A stretch of 64,000 nt of DNA from Rhodeus uyekii (Eukaryota; Chordata; Actinopteri; Cypriniformes; Acheilognathidae): positions 496,001 to 560,000 of the forward strand of contig JAWRVZ010000181.1 of assembly GCA_037043235.1 (NCBI GenBank), written 5' to 3'. The first letter of the stretch is position 1. Each line of letters begins with the position of its first letter. The position numbers were made by a program, and so were the translations under genes. Shown here piece after piece: positions 1 to 46,370 of this stretch. Under the pieces are notes generated by a model. The model made no database searches. It had not been told where the DNA came from and saw nothing but the letters and a program-made list of their open reading frames with translations.

Positions 1-538
1 TGGAGCTAAACTCTGTAGGACAGTGGGTCCCTTGGAGCAACTTTGAAGAATGAATGCAAATTAATTTGAGAAATAATTGAGATTCTGCTCTATTTGAGGT
101 CATTCACTTAAGCAAATCTGTTTTAAGTAAAGCATTACTATCTTAACCCCTTTGTGTGAATATTAGGTATTAAATATAGTGAAGGTCTTCGTATGAGTTG
201 TTCAAAATAAGAGGTTGCACTGTCATTAGGTCACTCAGACCACTGGCAGGAGATTACTGAGATAGCCTGGTATCAGATAATGAAATCTGTGAGTGGACTC
301 ATGCCATCGGTTTCATTTTTTAAAAATACTCCAAAAGCAAATTTATGACTAACAACAACAAAAAGCGGAAAAGAAAGAGATAGACTGGATGTTTATGTTA
401 CAATAGCAGAAAAAAACAAAAACAGAATGGGGCCTAATGCGTAGCTGAGAAAACAAATACTGTATAATTGAGAATAAGCTTCATGACAATAAATTTAAGA
501 CATGTGGGGGAAAAGATGGTCATACAGTAACGAGACCT

Positions 539-969
539 ACACTACTGTTCAAAAGTTTAGGGTTGATAAGCTTCTTAATGTTCATACGCAAGGCTGCATT
601 TATTTGATCAAAAATTCAGTGAAAGCTGCAATATTGTGAAATATTTCATTTTTAAATACTAACTTTCTATTTTTATGTTTTCACCATCATTATTCCAGTG
701 TCACACGATCCTTTTAATATGCTGATTTGCTGCTCAAGAAACATTTCTTATTATAACCAATGTTGAATACAGTATTTTTGTGGAAACAAAAACATGATAC
801 ATTTTTACAAGATTCTTTGAAGAATAGAAAGAAAACCATAAACCCTTTTGAATCATTAGAAATGTTATTAGGGCAACTCTTGATTAATATAATGTGTCCT
901 AATTGAAAAATAAACACAAATAACCCCACAAATAATTCTTACTGATCCCAAACTTTTGAACAGTACAAT
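539..969 (+). repeat. Dispersed TIR repeat, family E (ACTGTTCAAAAGTTT termini)
   Basis: Both ends carry inverted copies of ACTGTTCAAAAGTTT. The interior has the family signature TCACACGATCC followed by TGCTGATTTGCTGCTCAAGA. This non-coding DNA-transposon-like repeat recurs many times in the window. The flanking stretch 1-538 and 970-1486 is intronic with nothing recognisable. Confidence 0.85.
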
Positions 970-1486
970 AATTTGAGGCAGGATTAAAACGCATATCTCT
1001 AATTTAAAGACTATAAAAATCAAAGCTCAGACAAAAACATGGGTTGCGTAAGCCAGTTGATGGGGACACTTGTATGTGCGCAGTGGAGGCCTCATGCAGG
1101 GATAGATGTCTGGTTATGGACACCACTTCGTAGGTACAAACACATAATCTGCGCTCTGGCCTTCTTCTTTCATTAGCTACCTATTAGCATCATTAACACT
1201 CTGCTGTTTACCACTGTCCTCCTGGGCAGGGGGAGGAAACATGCAGTGGGGTGACGTGGTTGTGGCATCACGCGTCGCTGAAATGGACAACTTTGTTGAA
1301 TGCAAATGAGACCTGAGATGGAGCGTAGCTACTCCCTGCAGGACACAGAATTGGCTCAGAGGAAACCGGAAAGCTAACCGGTTATTATTTAAGACTGTTG
1401 TCTCGTATCGCAGAAGTGCATATGTAAATCACCAGAAAAATGTGATCTAGCGGATAGACTGGAAGTGGTTGTGTGTATTTAAATAC

Positions 1487-36773
<35,287 letters not shown>

Positions 36774-39700
36774 CTGTGCATACAGAAGAAGAAACAAATG
36801 GTCAAATATTAAAATTCACCTCAGTAGGTTATAATGTATGCTAAACATTCCTACTTGAAGACACCTATAAGATGGTTACTACATTTCATTTGTAAATAAA
36901 TGTTGTCTTGGTCTGCTATGTTGCTTTTGATTGAAACCAAGTAGAAACATTTTGAAGTTTGGCATCTGATCAGCAGGCCCAAACTTCTGCAGAAACCCCC
37001 CCCCCCCCCCCACAGAGTTCCATAGAACTGGAAAGCATGTTATTATTCATTCAGCTCTAGCCATTGCATGTTCAGTTATTAAACATCTTGGCTGACCTGA
37101 TCTATGCTTATAGAGTGCAGCATTGGATTCCATTTAACACATTCCGCCATGTTTAAATCCAAAAACTTGCAGATTTTGTATGGGCCTGCAGAGAAGCACC
37201 AAACTATGCATTGCTGGACATTATTATAAATAGATATCATATCATTCCATCCTCATTGGCAACTAGCCAATGGGATATTGGAATTTTGCAACTAGATTTA
37301 AATACTAGATACCAACCAGCAAGGAATAAAACATACAATCAAACAAAGCAAAGAAGCTAATAAAGGCCAACCCACTTGGCACAGCACCGAGAGCTGGGTA
37401 ATGAAACTAGAGCAGTCCAGACAGAGCATTATGGAGGACTGGAAAGGACTCAAGCAGCATAGAAACTCTCCCATCCCTCGGAGTGCCTCTCATCAGGCCT
37501 GATTTACTGCACACTCATTCTCCAGAGCCCTTGCTGACTTTGATTGTATAACTGATGGGATCACCGTTCAGCACAAGCCACGCACCTGTCTGAACAATTA
37601 CAAACTACAGCCTCACCGTGAGACTTTACTGTTCAGAAAATTTTATTTTAACAGCATAATGGCATTATAAAAATAATGATGCTTCTAATTATACTGTACA
37701 GTTTTTAAAGAATGAGTCAGCAGTTTGAACTAAAACCTCTAAGATAAAAGTACCACTCGTTAATCTAAAGTAAACCAGACCCAAATCCTCCATTAGCCAT
37801 TTTTAGATCCACTGGAACAAATATATTCAAATCCAAGGCAAACCCAAATTGTGTTGTTGACTTTTCCACTGCGGTGTCTCTCTGCTCACAGTAGCGGAGG
37901 TCTGGCAAAACCTGGTAAAGACATCGTCCCCCCCTGAGACAGCAGCAGTCAGCGCTGCAATGCTTAGGCCAGTATAAATCACAGGATGGACTGTAATGAA
38001 TTCTACAGTTCATTCTTCATTAGCTGCCAAAGCCTGTTCACAACAACATTGCTAGTCAATACGGTGTCATATCCTGAAGAAACATTCCAGAACTGCTTAA
38101 CTGGAACATTTTTCATAAAACAGTGCTATAATAGCGGCGTTAAGAGGGATGAAACTTATCTCAAATTATGTTACACATGTAAAGTGCAAAAATGTTTCCT
38201 ATAAACAACATAATGAGGGTAACACTATCAGACCTTCAGCTGGAATTCATTCAGTAAAGCTGTGAGAAATCAGTGGATCAGTTATTTTGTATATTCAAGT
38301 CATATATTCAGAGATATTAGTTATAGTTTTAACATGGCTAGCTAAGTACAAAGCAAAAAATAAATAAAAATGATACTCATATCATCATCAAAATCGTAAC
38401 TTGCTACTAAAAAGTAGGTCATTTAAAAAAAATATCCAACATGATGCAAGCATATGCTAGCTTGTTTTTTTCATGCAACAGAGTTGTTAGCAAAGCAGCT
38501 ACAGTGGATGTAAAAAAACAACTAAAAAACGTTAACACCCACCAATCAGGGATCCGAAACAAGCAAAAAAAAACAGGCGAAATAATTCTTTAGCGCTCGC
38601 CCATATCCAGCATTGCAAATGATGTAGTCTGTAGTGTTTCCTTAAGCTCTACAATTTAATTACTTAAATTGTAAAAATGTGAATAAACAAATAGATTGTA
38701 GCTAACAACATTTTCTAAAAAGTAGCCTGACTGTAGCCAGGTATTAACTGATAATAGCAAATTTTTCAAAACAGCAGCAAGCCACTTAATCGCTAGTCGC
38801 TTGCAGCGAACTACATTTTTAAACTAGAGAATGAATGTAGTTGAAAATCATGAGTCTGTAGTTTGTAAAGCTACCGTTTCAAAATGTGAGATGATCTTAA
38901 GACTCATTGAGGCAAAACTGGTGACGTATCACAAAATTTCACAAGGCAACAGCATATCAGGAGGGGTAAAGGGTTTTTCAGAAGCTGTTTTTCCAGTAAC
39001 AGCTAGACTCCAGCTGACTTCAAAGGACCCTTTTTGGTTAACTGGTGAGAACAGAGGAGGAGTCCTTACTGGAAGTGTGTGTGTGTACGTGTATGAGTGC
39101 TGCTCAACAGGGACCCTCTGTGTGAGTGGCCCTAGACAGTGACCTTGCTAGCAGAACAAATCCTTGTAGAACAAATTAGTCTATGATGATAAGCACAAAC
39201 AGCTTGTCAGTCAGAGCAAAGTCGAATGAGTGGGTGTTTGCCAGTCAGGGTGTTTGCGTATATGAAAGAGTGCACATTGGTTGGTTTACAGTGGATGCAA
39301 GTAGTGTGTTTAGCCATCTTTAGTTAACTAGTCCAAGAAATCAAGGTCTGTCCTGTGTACACCTACCCACACAAGTATTTACATAAACACAGCTCACACA
39401 AAAGTACTAGGATCATGATAAATAAGTTAAATAAGAGAATCAGCAGACATACAGGGAGAACTGTGGCTTCATCAGATTATTCCTGCTGACGTAAAGGAAA
39501 CGGATTTTGCGCTCAATCCAACTGTGTGTGGGGATCTTGAACATCTTGAACAAATTAATAAATGATGTCTTTGAAAGATGTAATAAATGATATAATTTTC
39601 TCTATTTGTAAGCCATGGCAAAGAAAAATTAGGCAACTAATCGTGGAAAAAATATCAAATAGTGCTGAGGAGGGTTTATTTCTTCAGGCTTGGCTATTAA

Positions 39701-41070
39701 ACCTTACCAGAAGTGGTAATGCCAAAACTGTCAACAGATGAGATATATTCATTGACATGTGAACTGTATGTGAAAGCTTATCGCCACACAGACATATTAA
39801 AAGTACCATAGTACACGAATATGGTAATTAAGTACTAAGCTATTACGAAGTTGACAGAAAGATTGTTTCTGTGAGACAAGTGCATTCATTATACATTTTA
39901 CGCTCCTGACTCTAGTACTGCCAGAATACTTTTTCTTTGTACCGGTGTGTCAGAAGTAGAGACTAGAAGCAGGAAGTATGTATAATATGAGGGCCCTATT
40001 CAGAGTCCATGAGTGTCTGGCACATGACTATGCAGAAAGGACGAGAAAGGCTCTATCCTTTATTGCAAAATACATTATTCATCCCTTCTTCAACAATGGA
40101 GCACAGGGAACACATGTGTGCCTCGAGGAGTCAGTCCTCTTTGATGAAGCGTTCAGCTTAAAGCCTAGAGCTGCCTGGAGCCAAGGTCAAAACCTGGTGG
40201 AGTGTGAGTTGGTGCGCATGTTGAGGATGCAACCAATGCAACAAAACTAATCTCCTCTCCCATATGAGTGTCCAGAAGCATGCCACAAATCTGAACTATA
40301 CTCTTATATTATCATAGCAAACACATTCATTGCCTTTGAAGCACACTCCATCTCAGAAGTACACTCCAGTGCTGGTCAAGTACTACTTGCTTGAGCAGAT
40401 AGACGCATTATGGATGTCACACTAGGTTTTCATATGGGATCTTCAAAAGGACATAAGAACCTGTCAAAAAGGCCTAGGGAAGTATATAGGGGCTTTTGGC
40501 TCTTAACCTGGGCCTTACACCAATGCGGCAGAGCAACATGATTAGCCTTACTAATTAGTAGTGACAATGTGAAGCATTTAGATGCATTCAAAGTGAATCG
40601 ATTTGTTCAGAGAGCTCATACAAATTTTTATTTGCTAAATCACTTTTTGTTTTGTTTTTCTTTGCTCAAACAGCTTTAATGATCTAATTATAACCAAATA
40701 AATAAATAAAATTATAACCACTTGGTGTTCTTGATTGATACAATCTCAAACAAAATGTTTCAAATGTAAGCCAAGAACAAAAATAAAACTCAATATACAC
40801 ATAAAGACACCAAAAGGGCATGTAAGACTTATGTAATGTCTCCTGAAAATCAAAAGAAATAACATTGTAATAATATTTTACAAGGTAAATTTGTAAAAAT
40901 CATCATCAAGTAAATGCAGCCTTGTTAGACATAAGAGACCAAAAACGTAAAAATAAAAACACGTAATTCTAAACTTTCGACTGGTAGTGTTGCATGCCAG
41001 CAAATTAAGTAAAGGTAAAGGGTAGTACCTAGACCCTAGTAAAGGGTCTTCAGTTTTTGTATCATAAACT
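36774..41070. other. Start of the long 5' intron; one dispersed repeat copy and a family E fragment
   Basis: Contains a poly-C run near 36998-37011. A repeat copy at about 38368-38515 is shared with 47066-47200. 40855-40993 is a minus-strand family E fragment ending CGACTGGTAGTGTTGC. Otherwise it is unique intron without FNDC3B-like exons. Confidence 0.55.
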
Positions 41071-41072
41071 GT

Positions 41073-41650
41073 AGAACCTGGACACAGTGCATTAGTTTAG
41101 AGGTTCAATGCAAACTCAACTTTACATTGAGCTTAGAAAACAACATGCACTGTCGTGCTCAAAAGTTTACATACCCCTTGGAGATTCTGCAAAACGTTAA
41201 TTTTAACAAAATAAGATCACACAAAATCCATATAATTTTTTATTTAGTACTATCCTGAATAAGATTTTACTAGATCACATATTAGCACACGAGACAAAAA
41301 GCCGATGAACGTATAAAAATGACCAAGTTCAATAGTTTACATACACTTAATAGTGTGTGCCATTACCTGGATAATCCACAAATGTTTTTTTTTGTTTGTT
41401 TTTTGTTCTTGGAGATCCTTGTTTTTCCTTTGTCCTGAGCAGTTCAACTCAAAGATTCCTTGACGGTATATAAGGAGAAACAATGCATTAAGAGCTGAAG
41501 ATAAAGGAAAATTGTCCTTAATCTGTCTTCTGGGAAACATGCACATATCTTCTGTTGCTTATAAAGAATCTCCACGGGGTGTGTATTCTTTTGAGCATGA
41601 CAGTGAAAAGTTGAGTTTGAACTGAACCTCAAAACGAATGCACTGTATTC
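41073..41650. repeat. Long-TIR MITE or inverted repeat, arms about 90-100 bases
   Basis: The left arm contains AACCTGGACACAGTGCATTA, CAAACTCAACTTT and CACTGTCGTGCTCAAAAG. The right arm carries the same blocks inverted (CTTTTGAGCATGACAGTG, AAAGTTGAGTTTG, TGCACTGTATTCAGGTT). The left arm has an extra stretch of about 25 bases. The loop is non-coding. Superfamily unknown. Confidence 0.75.
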
Positions 41651-41781
41651 AGGTTATAAAGGATTCTGCAAGAGGTAAGTATACGGGGACAGTATTTTAC
41701 AGATTGCATGAGGCAGGGATACGGGTACATGGAAAGCAGACAATTTGAAACGTGACTATTAATTTAGGTACATCAGGTGGA

Positions 41782-42225
41782 TTAAATTTCTGAAAAAGAA
41801 ATGTCTTTACAAGGTGTCAAATCACTTTGTCTGGTAAAGATCGGGAACAGCAAAGTATCCTCATTCAAAAACATAACTAAAACCCAACATGCACTAGAAA
41901 AATCTACAAGAGTATGAGCAGAATTGGAAGGCTGCAGCACTGATAACTGGTTTTCAAATGGGGCAACAGCATCTTCTTGTAGCACTTCCAGAATACTGGA
42001 GAGGGCAGTGGCACTAAGCGATGTTGTCTTTCCAATATCATTGGCCAGCTCTCCTCTCTCTCCGCACAAGAGTCTCCATTCAGGGACCAGTGAGGCTCCC
42101 AGCACAGAGACAGCAATATGCTCCCAGTTGGCAAACAGACGTGTATTTGGACAGTCTCTGTAGTTCTCTCCACTTAGCAAACACCAGCATTCCTGCAGCT
42201 CTACAGCCAATGGACACACACACAC
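41782..42225 (-). pseudogene. Unassigned coding-like ORF (148 codons, no ATG at its start)
   Basis: A long open frame with protein-like composition: ELQECWCLLSGENYRDCPN, FANWEHIAVSVLGASLVPEW, ELANDIGKTTSLSATALSSI. It stops after DISFSEI. It is open upstream of 42225, and a different frame just upstream begins MEVRLRDFTFPHWVLVAL before a stop. This suggests one older coding stretch broken by a frameshift. Family E/D repeats begin about 70 bases upstream. I do not recognise the family. It could be a captured gene fragment, a retrocopy or a decayed exon, and it is not part of FNDC3B. Confidence 0.35.
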
Positions 42226-42322
42226 TATAGCGCAACAAGAACCCAGTGAGGAAAAGTAAAGTCCCTCAGCCTTACCTCCATGGCAACACCTGGTCCTTTT
42301 CTAATATACATTTTAAAATGTA

Positions 42323-43125
42323 CCGTATTTATTCGAGTATAACGCGCACGTGTTTCGATTAAAAATCGGTATAAAATTTTGTTTCACACCAAGCATTGTA
42401 ATTGACAAAAAATGTTGTTGAACACGTGCAGCCATGATAAAAAAAAACATTTATTTATTGTATAACATATACTTATACAGTAATACCTCTGTTTACGAGT
42501 TTAATTCGTTCCAAGAGCGAGCTCGTAATCCAAAATGCTTGTACACCAAAACAAATGTCCCCATAGGAATGCACTAAAAATCAATTTATTCGTTCCACAC
42601 CACCACAAATGCCCATTTTAATTATTTTTGGGGTTTTACCCTATTAATTGCAGTTAAAATTATAACCATTAAGAGCTCATATAAATACTAATTAATAATT
42701 GACAATTAAACTCTAAAAACACTTGACAATTTACTGTAATGCACTTCAGCTGAGGAGAGAGGAGGTAGGAGGGGGAGCGGGGAAAGCAAGGATTCAAGTG
42801 CAAATGAGTGAATTTATTATAATAGTGCAGAAAACAAATGAAGTGATAATCCAGAGTGAAAGTCGTGAGACGGGGAGCCGCGGATGAACGAACGAATTCG
42901 CGGGAGCCTCGAACGAACTAATAATTATACCGTTATGAGTATATTTTTTTCTTCGCCCTCGCATACAGTGAGTGGCTGCAACCCGTAAAATGCGCAGCGC
43001 GAACTCACAATTCACTGGCGCCCTCAAAGGACCGGCCCAGCCCAGCCCTTGTGTATAACGCGCACCCTAACTTTTATTTATTTATTTGGTAGAAAATTTT
43101 GCGCGTTATACTCTAATAAATACGG
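42323..43125. mobile_element. TA-flanked TIR element (CCGTATTTATTCGAGTATAA), family D
   Basis: The left end CCGTATTTATTCGAGTATAA and the right end, inverted, reading CCGTATTTATTAGAGTATAA, both continue into CGCGC. TA dinucleotides flank it at 42321-42322 and 43126-43127, consistent with Tc1/mariner-type insertion. It contains another element from about 42479. Confidence 0.8.
42479..42775. mobile_element. Tigger-like MITE, TIR subfamily C, 5' part, nested in family D
   Basis: Starts CAGTAATACCTCTGTTTACG after a TA. It shares ATTCGTTCCACACCACCACA and AATTGACAATTAAACTCTAA with the copies at 49334 and 62150. Its far end is not found, so it is truncated or its right boundary is unclear. Confidence 0.65.
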
Positions 43126-43420
43126 TATATTCCTCTGATGACACAGTCTTTAGTGTCACACGATCCTTAAGAAATCATTCTAATAAGGTGATTTGTTGCT
43201 CAACTAACATTTCTCATTGTTACCAATTCTGAAAATGCGGTGTTAATATTTTTAAGGAAATGATACTTTTTTCAAGATTCTTTGATCAATAGAAAATTTA
43301 AAAGAACAGCATTTATTTGACATAGAAATAACTTGTAACATGTAAAAGTCTTTACTGACACTTCTGACCAATTTAATGCATCTTTACTACTTTTTTTTAC
43401 TGACAAATTGTACAACAGTA

Positions 43421-45308
43421 CTACACAGTCTTAGCTACCCATAAAAATTCAATAATTCATCTAATTTATCTTGAGTTTTTTCCTACATTAAACATGTAAA
43501 AGCATCCCTTTCAGACATTCTACTTTTACAGTGATTTTTCCAATGAAATCAAACCTTTGATTATAAATACCGTATTAAAATGTACATATTTAGCAACATG
43601 GAACAATCACTACATATTGCAGTATTCCAATTAATTCAGTTTAACCAGACTATAATTAGAGCAAGAGAAAGAAAGAGAGAAAACACTGGTCAACTTTCTT
43701 CCTTATATCTAGAGAGAATATTTTCCATCCAAGACCTTCAATTGGCAAAGTCATATCCTTGAACATTCATTATTTATTGAGCAAATGCATCAATTTTCCA
43801 ACAATAAAGAGAGATTTTGTGGGATATTTGTTTATTTTCACAGCAGTCCTGAGGACTTCAATGTAATTTTTATGACATTTCAACAAGCCCCTGTTGGAGG
43901 TAGAATCTATAAAACCATATTTTATTTGGCATAGAAAACACTGAAATTCCTGTCACAGACATCCAGCCTAGTCAAGAGGCTGTAGAAATCCATGCAGGAG
44001 CCCTATCCTAAACCATCCATCCCACTAGGTGGAATTTGGGGACTGAATTATGTTATTATGTCACTCAGCAGGCCTAAATTAGCCTGAAATGTATCCCCCA
44101 GACAGCAATATTTCAATCAATCAGTTGATGGGTCACTGCTAAATTCGGTCAGCCAGTGAGCATTATATTTGGTTAGTCAGTCAGTTAATCGGTCATCAGT
44201 GTATTCAGTCTTTCAGTGAGTCATTAGCGCTATATTATTTATAGTAAGTCAGACCAATGAGTATATTATGCAGAGGATTCAAAGGGCATTATGATGATGA
44301 GATGGTGAAAACCTTAAGAACCTTGCCCAAAAAAATCCTTGATATTTTAATCTTGGCAATTGACTTACTAAAAAGGTCTAAAAAGCCAAATGACCTAATC
44401 TTAACGTGGAAGATCAATTTGGAGCATGCCAATATCCACAAACAAGGTTAGTGCAGTCTGACAGTGTTTGTTATGATTGGATAAGAATTTAATGTGTTTG
44501 ACCAACAGTCACTGACCAGTTATTATACAGCAGAGACCAATTAATTCCAGTCTGGACATAAAATTTACACTTATAATGAGGGTGTAAGTGACAGACAATC
44601 ACATTTGATTAGAAAACAAGTCCCCAAGGCATCAATGAAAAAAACAAAAACAAAACATACATCATTAAAATCTGACATGATCAAATGGAAAACACTTGAT
44701 GAACTTGCAACAGACGAGCAGGGTAAAGTTTATCGCTCTGCTTTGGTTGGGTTTTGCAAAGGTATGTTTTGTCTGACAGACAGATTAATGTCAGCGATTA
44801 ATGCTGGGTTTGCATGTCTGGATTATTGCAACTCAAAAATAGTACTCTGACCTGCTAACATCTGAAATGTTGGACTCTGAAATGATTCGTTCTATGGCAA
44901 CACTCTACACAAAATGGATCTATATGAATTTAACCCGCAACTACCCAGTGTTAATCGTAGTAACGTTGGTATCTAGTTGGGGAATTATAACTGAATATAG
45001 AACACAAAAGACGGGTTTGACTCACTGGAGTATAATGAAATAACAGGTAATTAAAAACGACAACTCAGACTCTTAGATAACTCAATTTCAAGAATTTAAA
45101 ATGCAAAACATCAGTTTCGTTCATTTACACTTAACATACATGCTTATCAGCCACATGATCACTCCTTTGACATTGAAACAGCTAGCAAAGCTAGCGTCAC
45201 ATGCAATGCATTTTTTCTTAATAAAATAACTTAAATACATTTTGAACAATTTCCACATTTGTACCCTTCTGGAAAAAAAAAAAACAGATTAGATCACCAT
45301 TTCACATT
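43421..45308. other. Intronic sequence without recognisable element
   Basis: Includes short GTCAGTCAGT-like repetition near 44140-44210. No gene or TIR element was recognised. Confidence 0.5.
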
Positions 45309-45320
45309 ACAAATAGTAAT

Positions 45321-46358
45321 GACCTCATGATGATTCGTTGACCTCACCAAGGCCTTTGATACGGTCAGTCGTGAAGGCCTGTGGAGGATCATGTCCAAAT
45401 TTGGTTGCCCTGATAGACTCATATTGATGGTACGCCAATTCCATGATGGTATGATGGCGAGAGTTCTTGATGATGGCGAAGCCTCTGCGGACTTTCCAGT
45501 CACCAACGGCGTCAAGCAGGGGTGTGTACTTGCGCCGACGTTATTTAGCATGATGTTCTCAGCCATGCTATCAGACGCCTTCAGAGACTGTCCTGTGGGA
45601 ATTGGTCTAAAGTACAGAACCGATGGAAAACTCTTTAATCTACGAAGACTCCAAGCTGTCACCAAGGTCAAGGAGACTGTGTTACGGGAATTTTTATTTG
45701 CTGATGATTGTGCCGTGAATGCCAGTTCAGAGCACGACATGCAGGCAGGCATGGAGAGATTTTCGGTGTCCTGCGATAACTTCGGTCTAATCATTAATAC
45801 AAATAAAACGGAAGTAATGCATCAGCCAGCTCCAAAAGCCCAACACAAAGAGCCAGAAATCATAGTGAAGGGACAAAAGCTACAAGCTGTGGATCAGTTC
45901 ACTTATCTGGGTAGTACACTGTCTCGTCAGGTCATGTTGTCAGGATGGCAGATAATCGCATACCGAAACAGCTATTCTATGGTGAGCTGTCTCAGGGAAA
46001 ACGTTCACAAGGGGGCCAGAGAAAGCGTTTTAAGGACACGCTGAAAGCGTCACTCAAGTCTCTGGACATTGATACATCATCCTGGGAATCCCTGGCACAA
46101 AACCGAAGTGTATGGCGCACAATGATCTACAATGGCTGTCAGGCATTTGAAGAGAGACGAACGACTGTTGCCAAACAGAAGCGCACCATACGAAAATCCA
46201 GGGCTGCCAGTGCACCAACAGAGCCGTCGACGCATGTCTGCCTGATATGTGGCAGAAACTTCCGTGCTCAAATCGGCCTTATCAGCCACTTGCGGACACA
46301 TCGTATATAATAACAATCTAAATGTCAAGGTCCTCATCGAAACCGATGGACGAACAAC
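45321..46358 (+). mobile_element. 5'-truncated non-LTR retrotransposon (LINE) flanked by 12-bp TSDs
   Basis: The identical 12-mer ACAAATAGTAAT occurs at 45309-45320 and 46359-46370 and brackets a reverse transcriptase fragment, as expected from target-primed insertion. The 3' end finishes TCATCGAAACCGATGGACGA without a poly-A tail. Orientation is plus, opposite to fndc3b. Confidence 0.85.
45337..46310 (+). pseudogene. LINE reverse transcriptase, C-terminal part with internal deletion
   Basis: Reads VDLTKAFDTVSREGLWRIM, then FPVTNGVKQGCVLAPTLFS, then FLFADDCAVNA with the catalytic FADD box, and FTYLGSTLSRQ. At about 45930 the sequence jumps to a GHVVRMADNRIPKQ motif in another frame, so the usual intervening segment is deleted and the frame shifted. 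The tail ends with a C2H2 finger, CLICGRNFRAQIGLISHLRT followed by H. Such RT proteins with a terminal C2H2 finger occur in several LINE clades, and I do not assign one. It is inactive: no endonuclease domain and a broken frame. Confidence 0.85.
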
Positions 46359-46370
46359 ACAAATAGTAAT

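Larger units (their letters stand above)
42295..43420 (+). repeat. Family E repeat interrupted by nested transposons
   Basis: The left remnant TTTTCTAATATACATTTTAA (to 42322) and the right remnant from 43126 (CTTTAGTGTCACACGATCCT, GTGATTTGTTGCTCAACTAA) are adjacent in other family E copies. Everything between is later insertion. Confidence 0.7.

Noticed and set aside
37765..38013. Cysteine-rich minus-strand ORF as a possible upstream fndc3b exon
   Set aside because: It does not resemble the FNDC3B N-terminus, and no splice sites in the required phase were seen.
46077..46337. Minus-strand ORF opposite the LINE tail
   Set aside because: Shadow of the LINE C-terminal frame on the plus strand.
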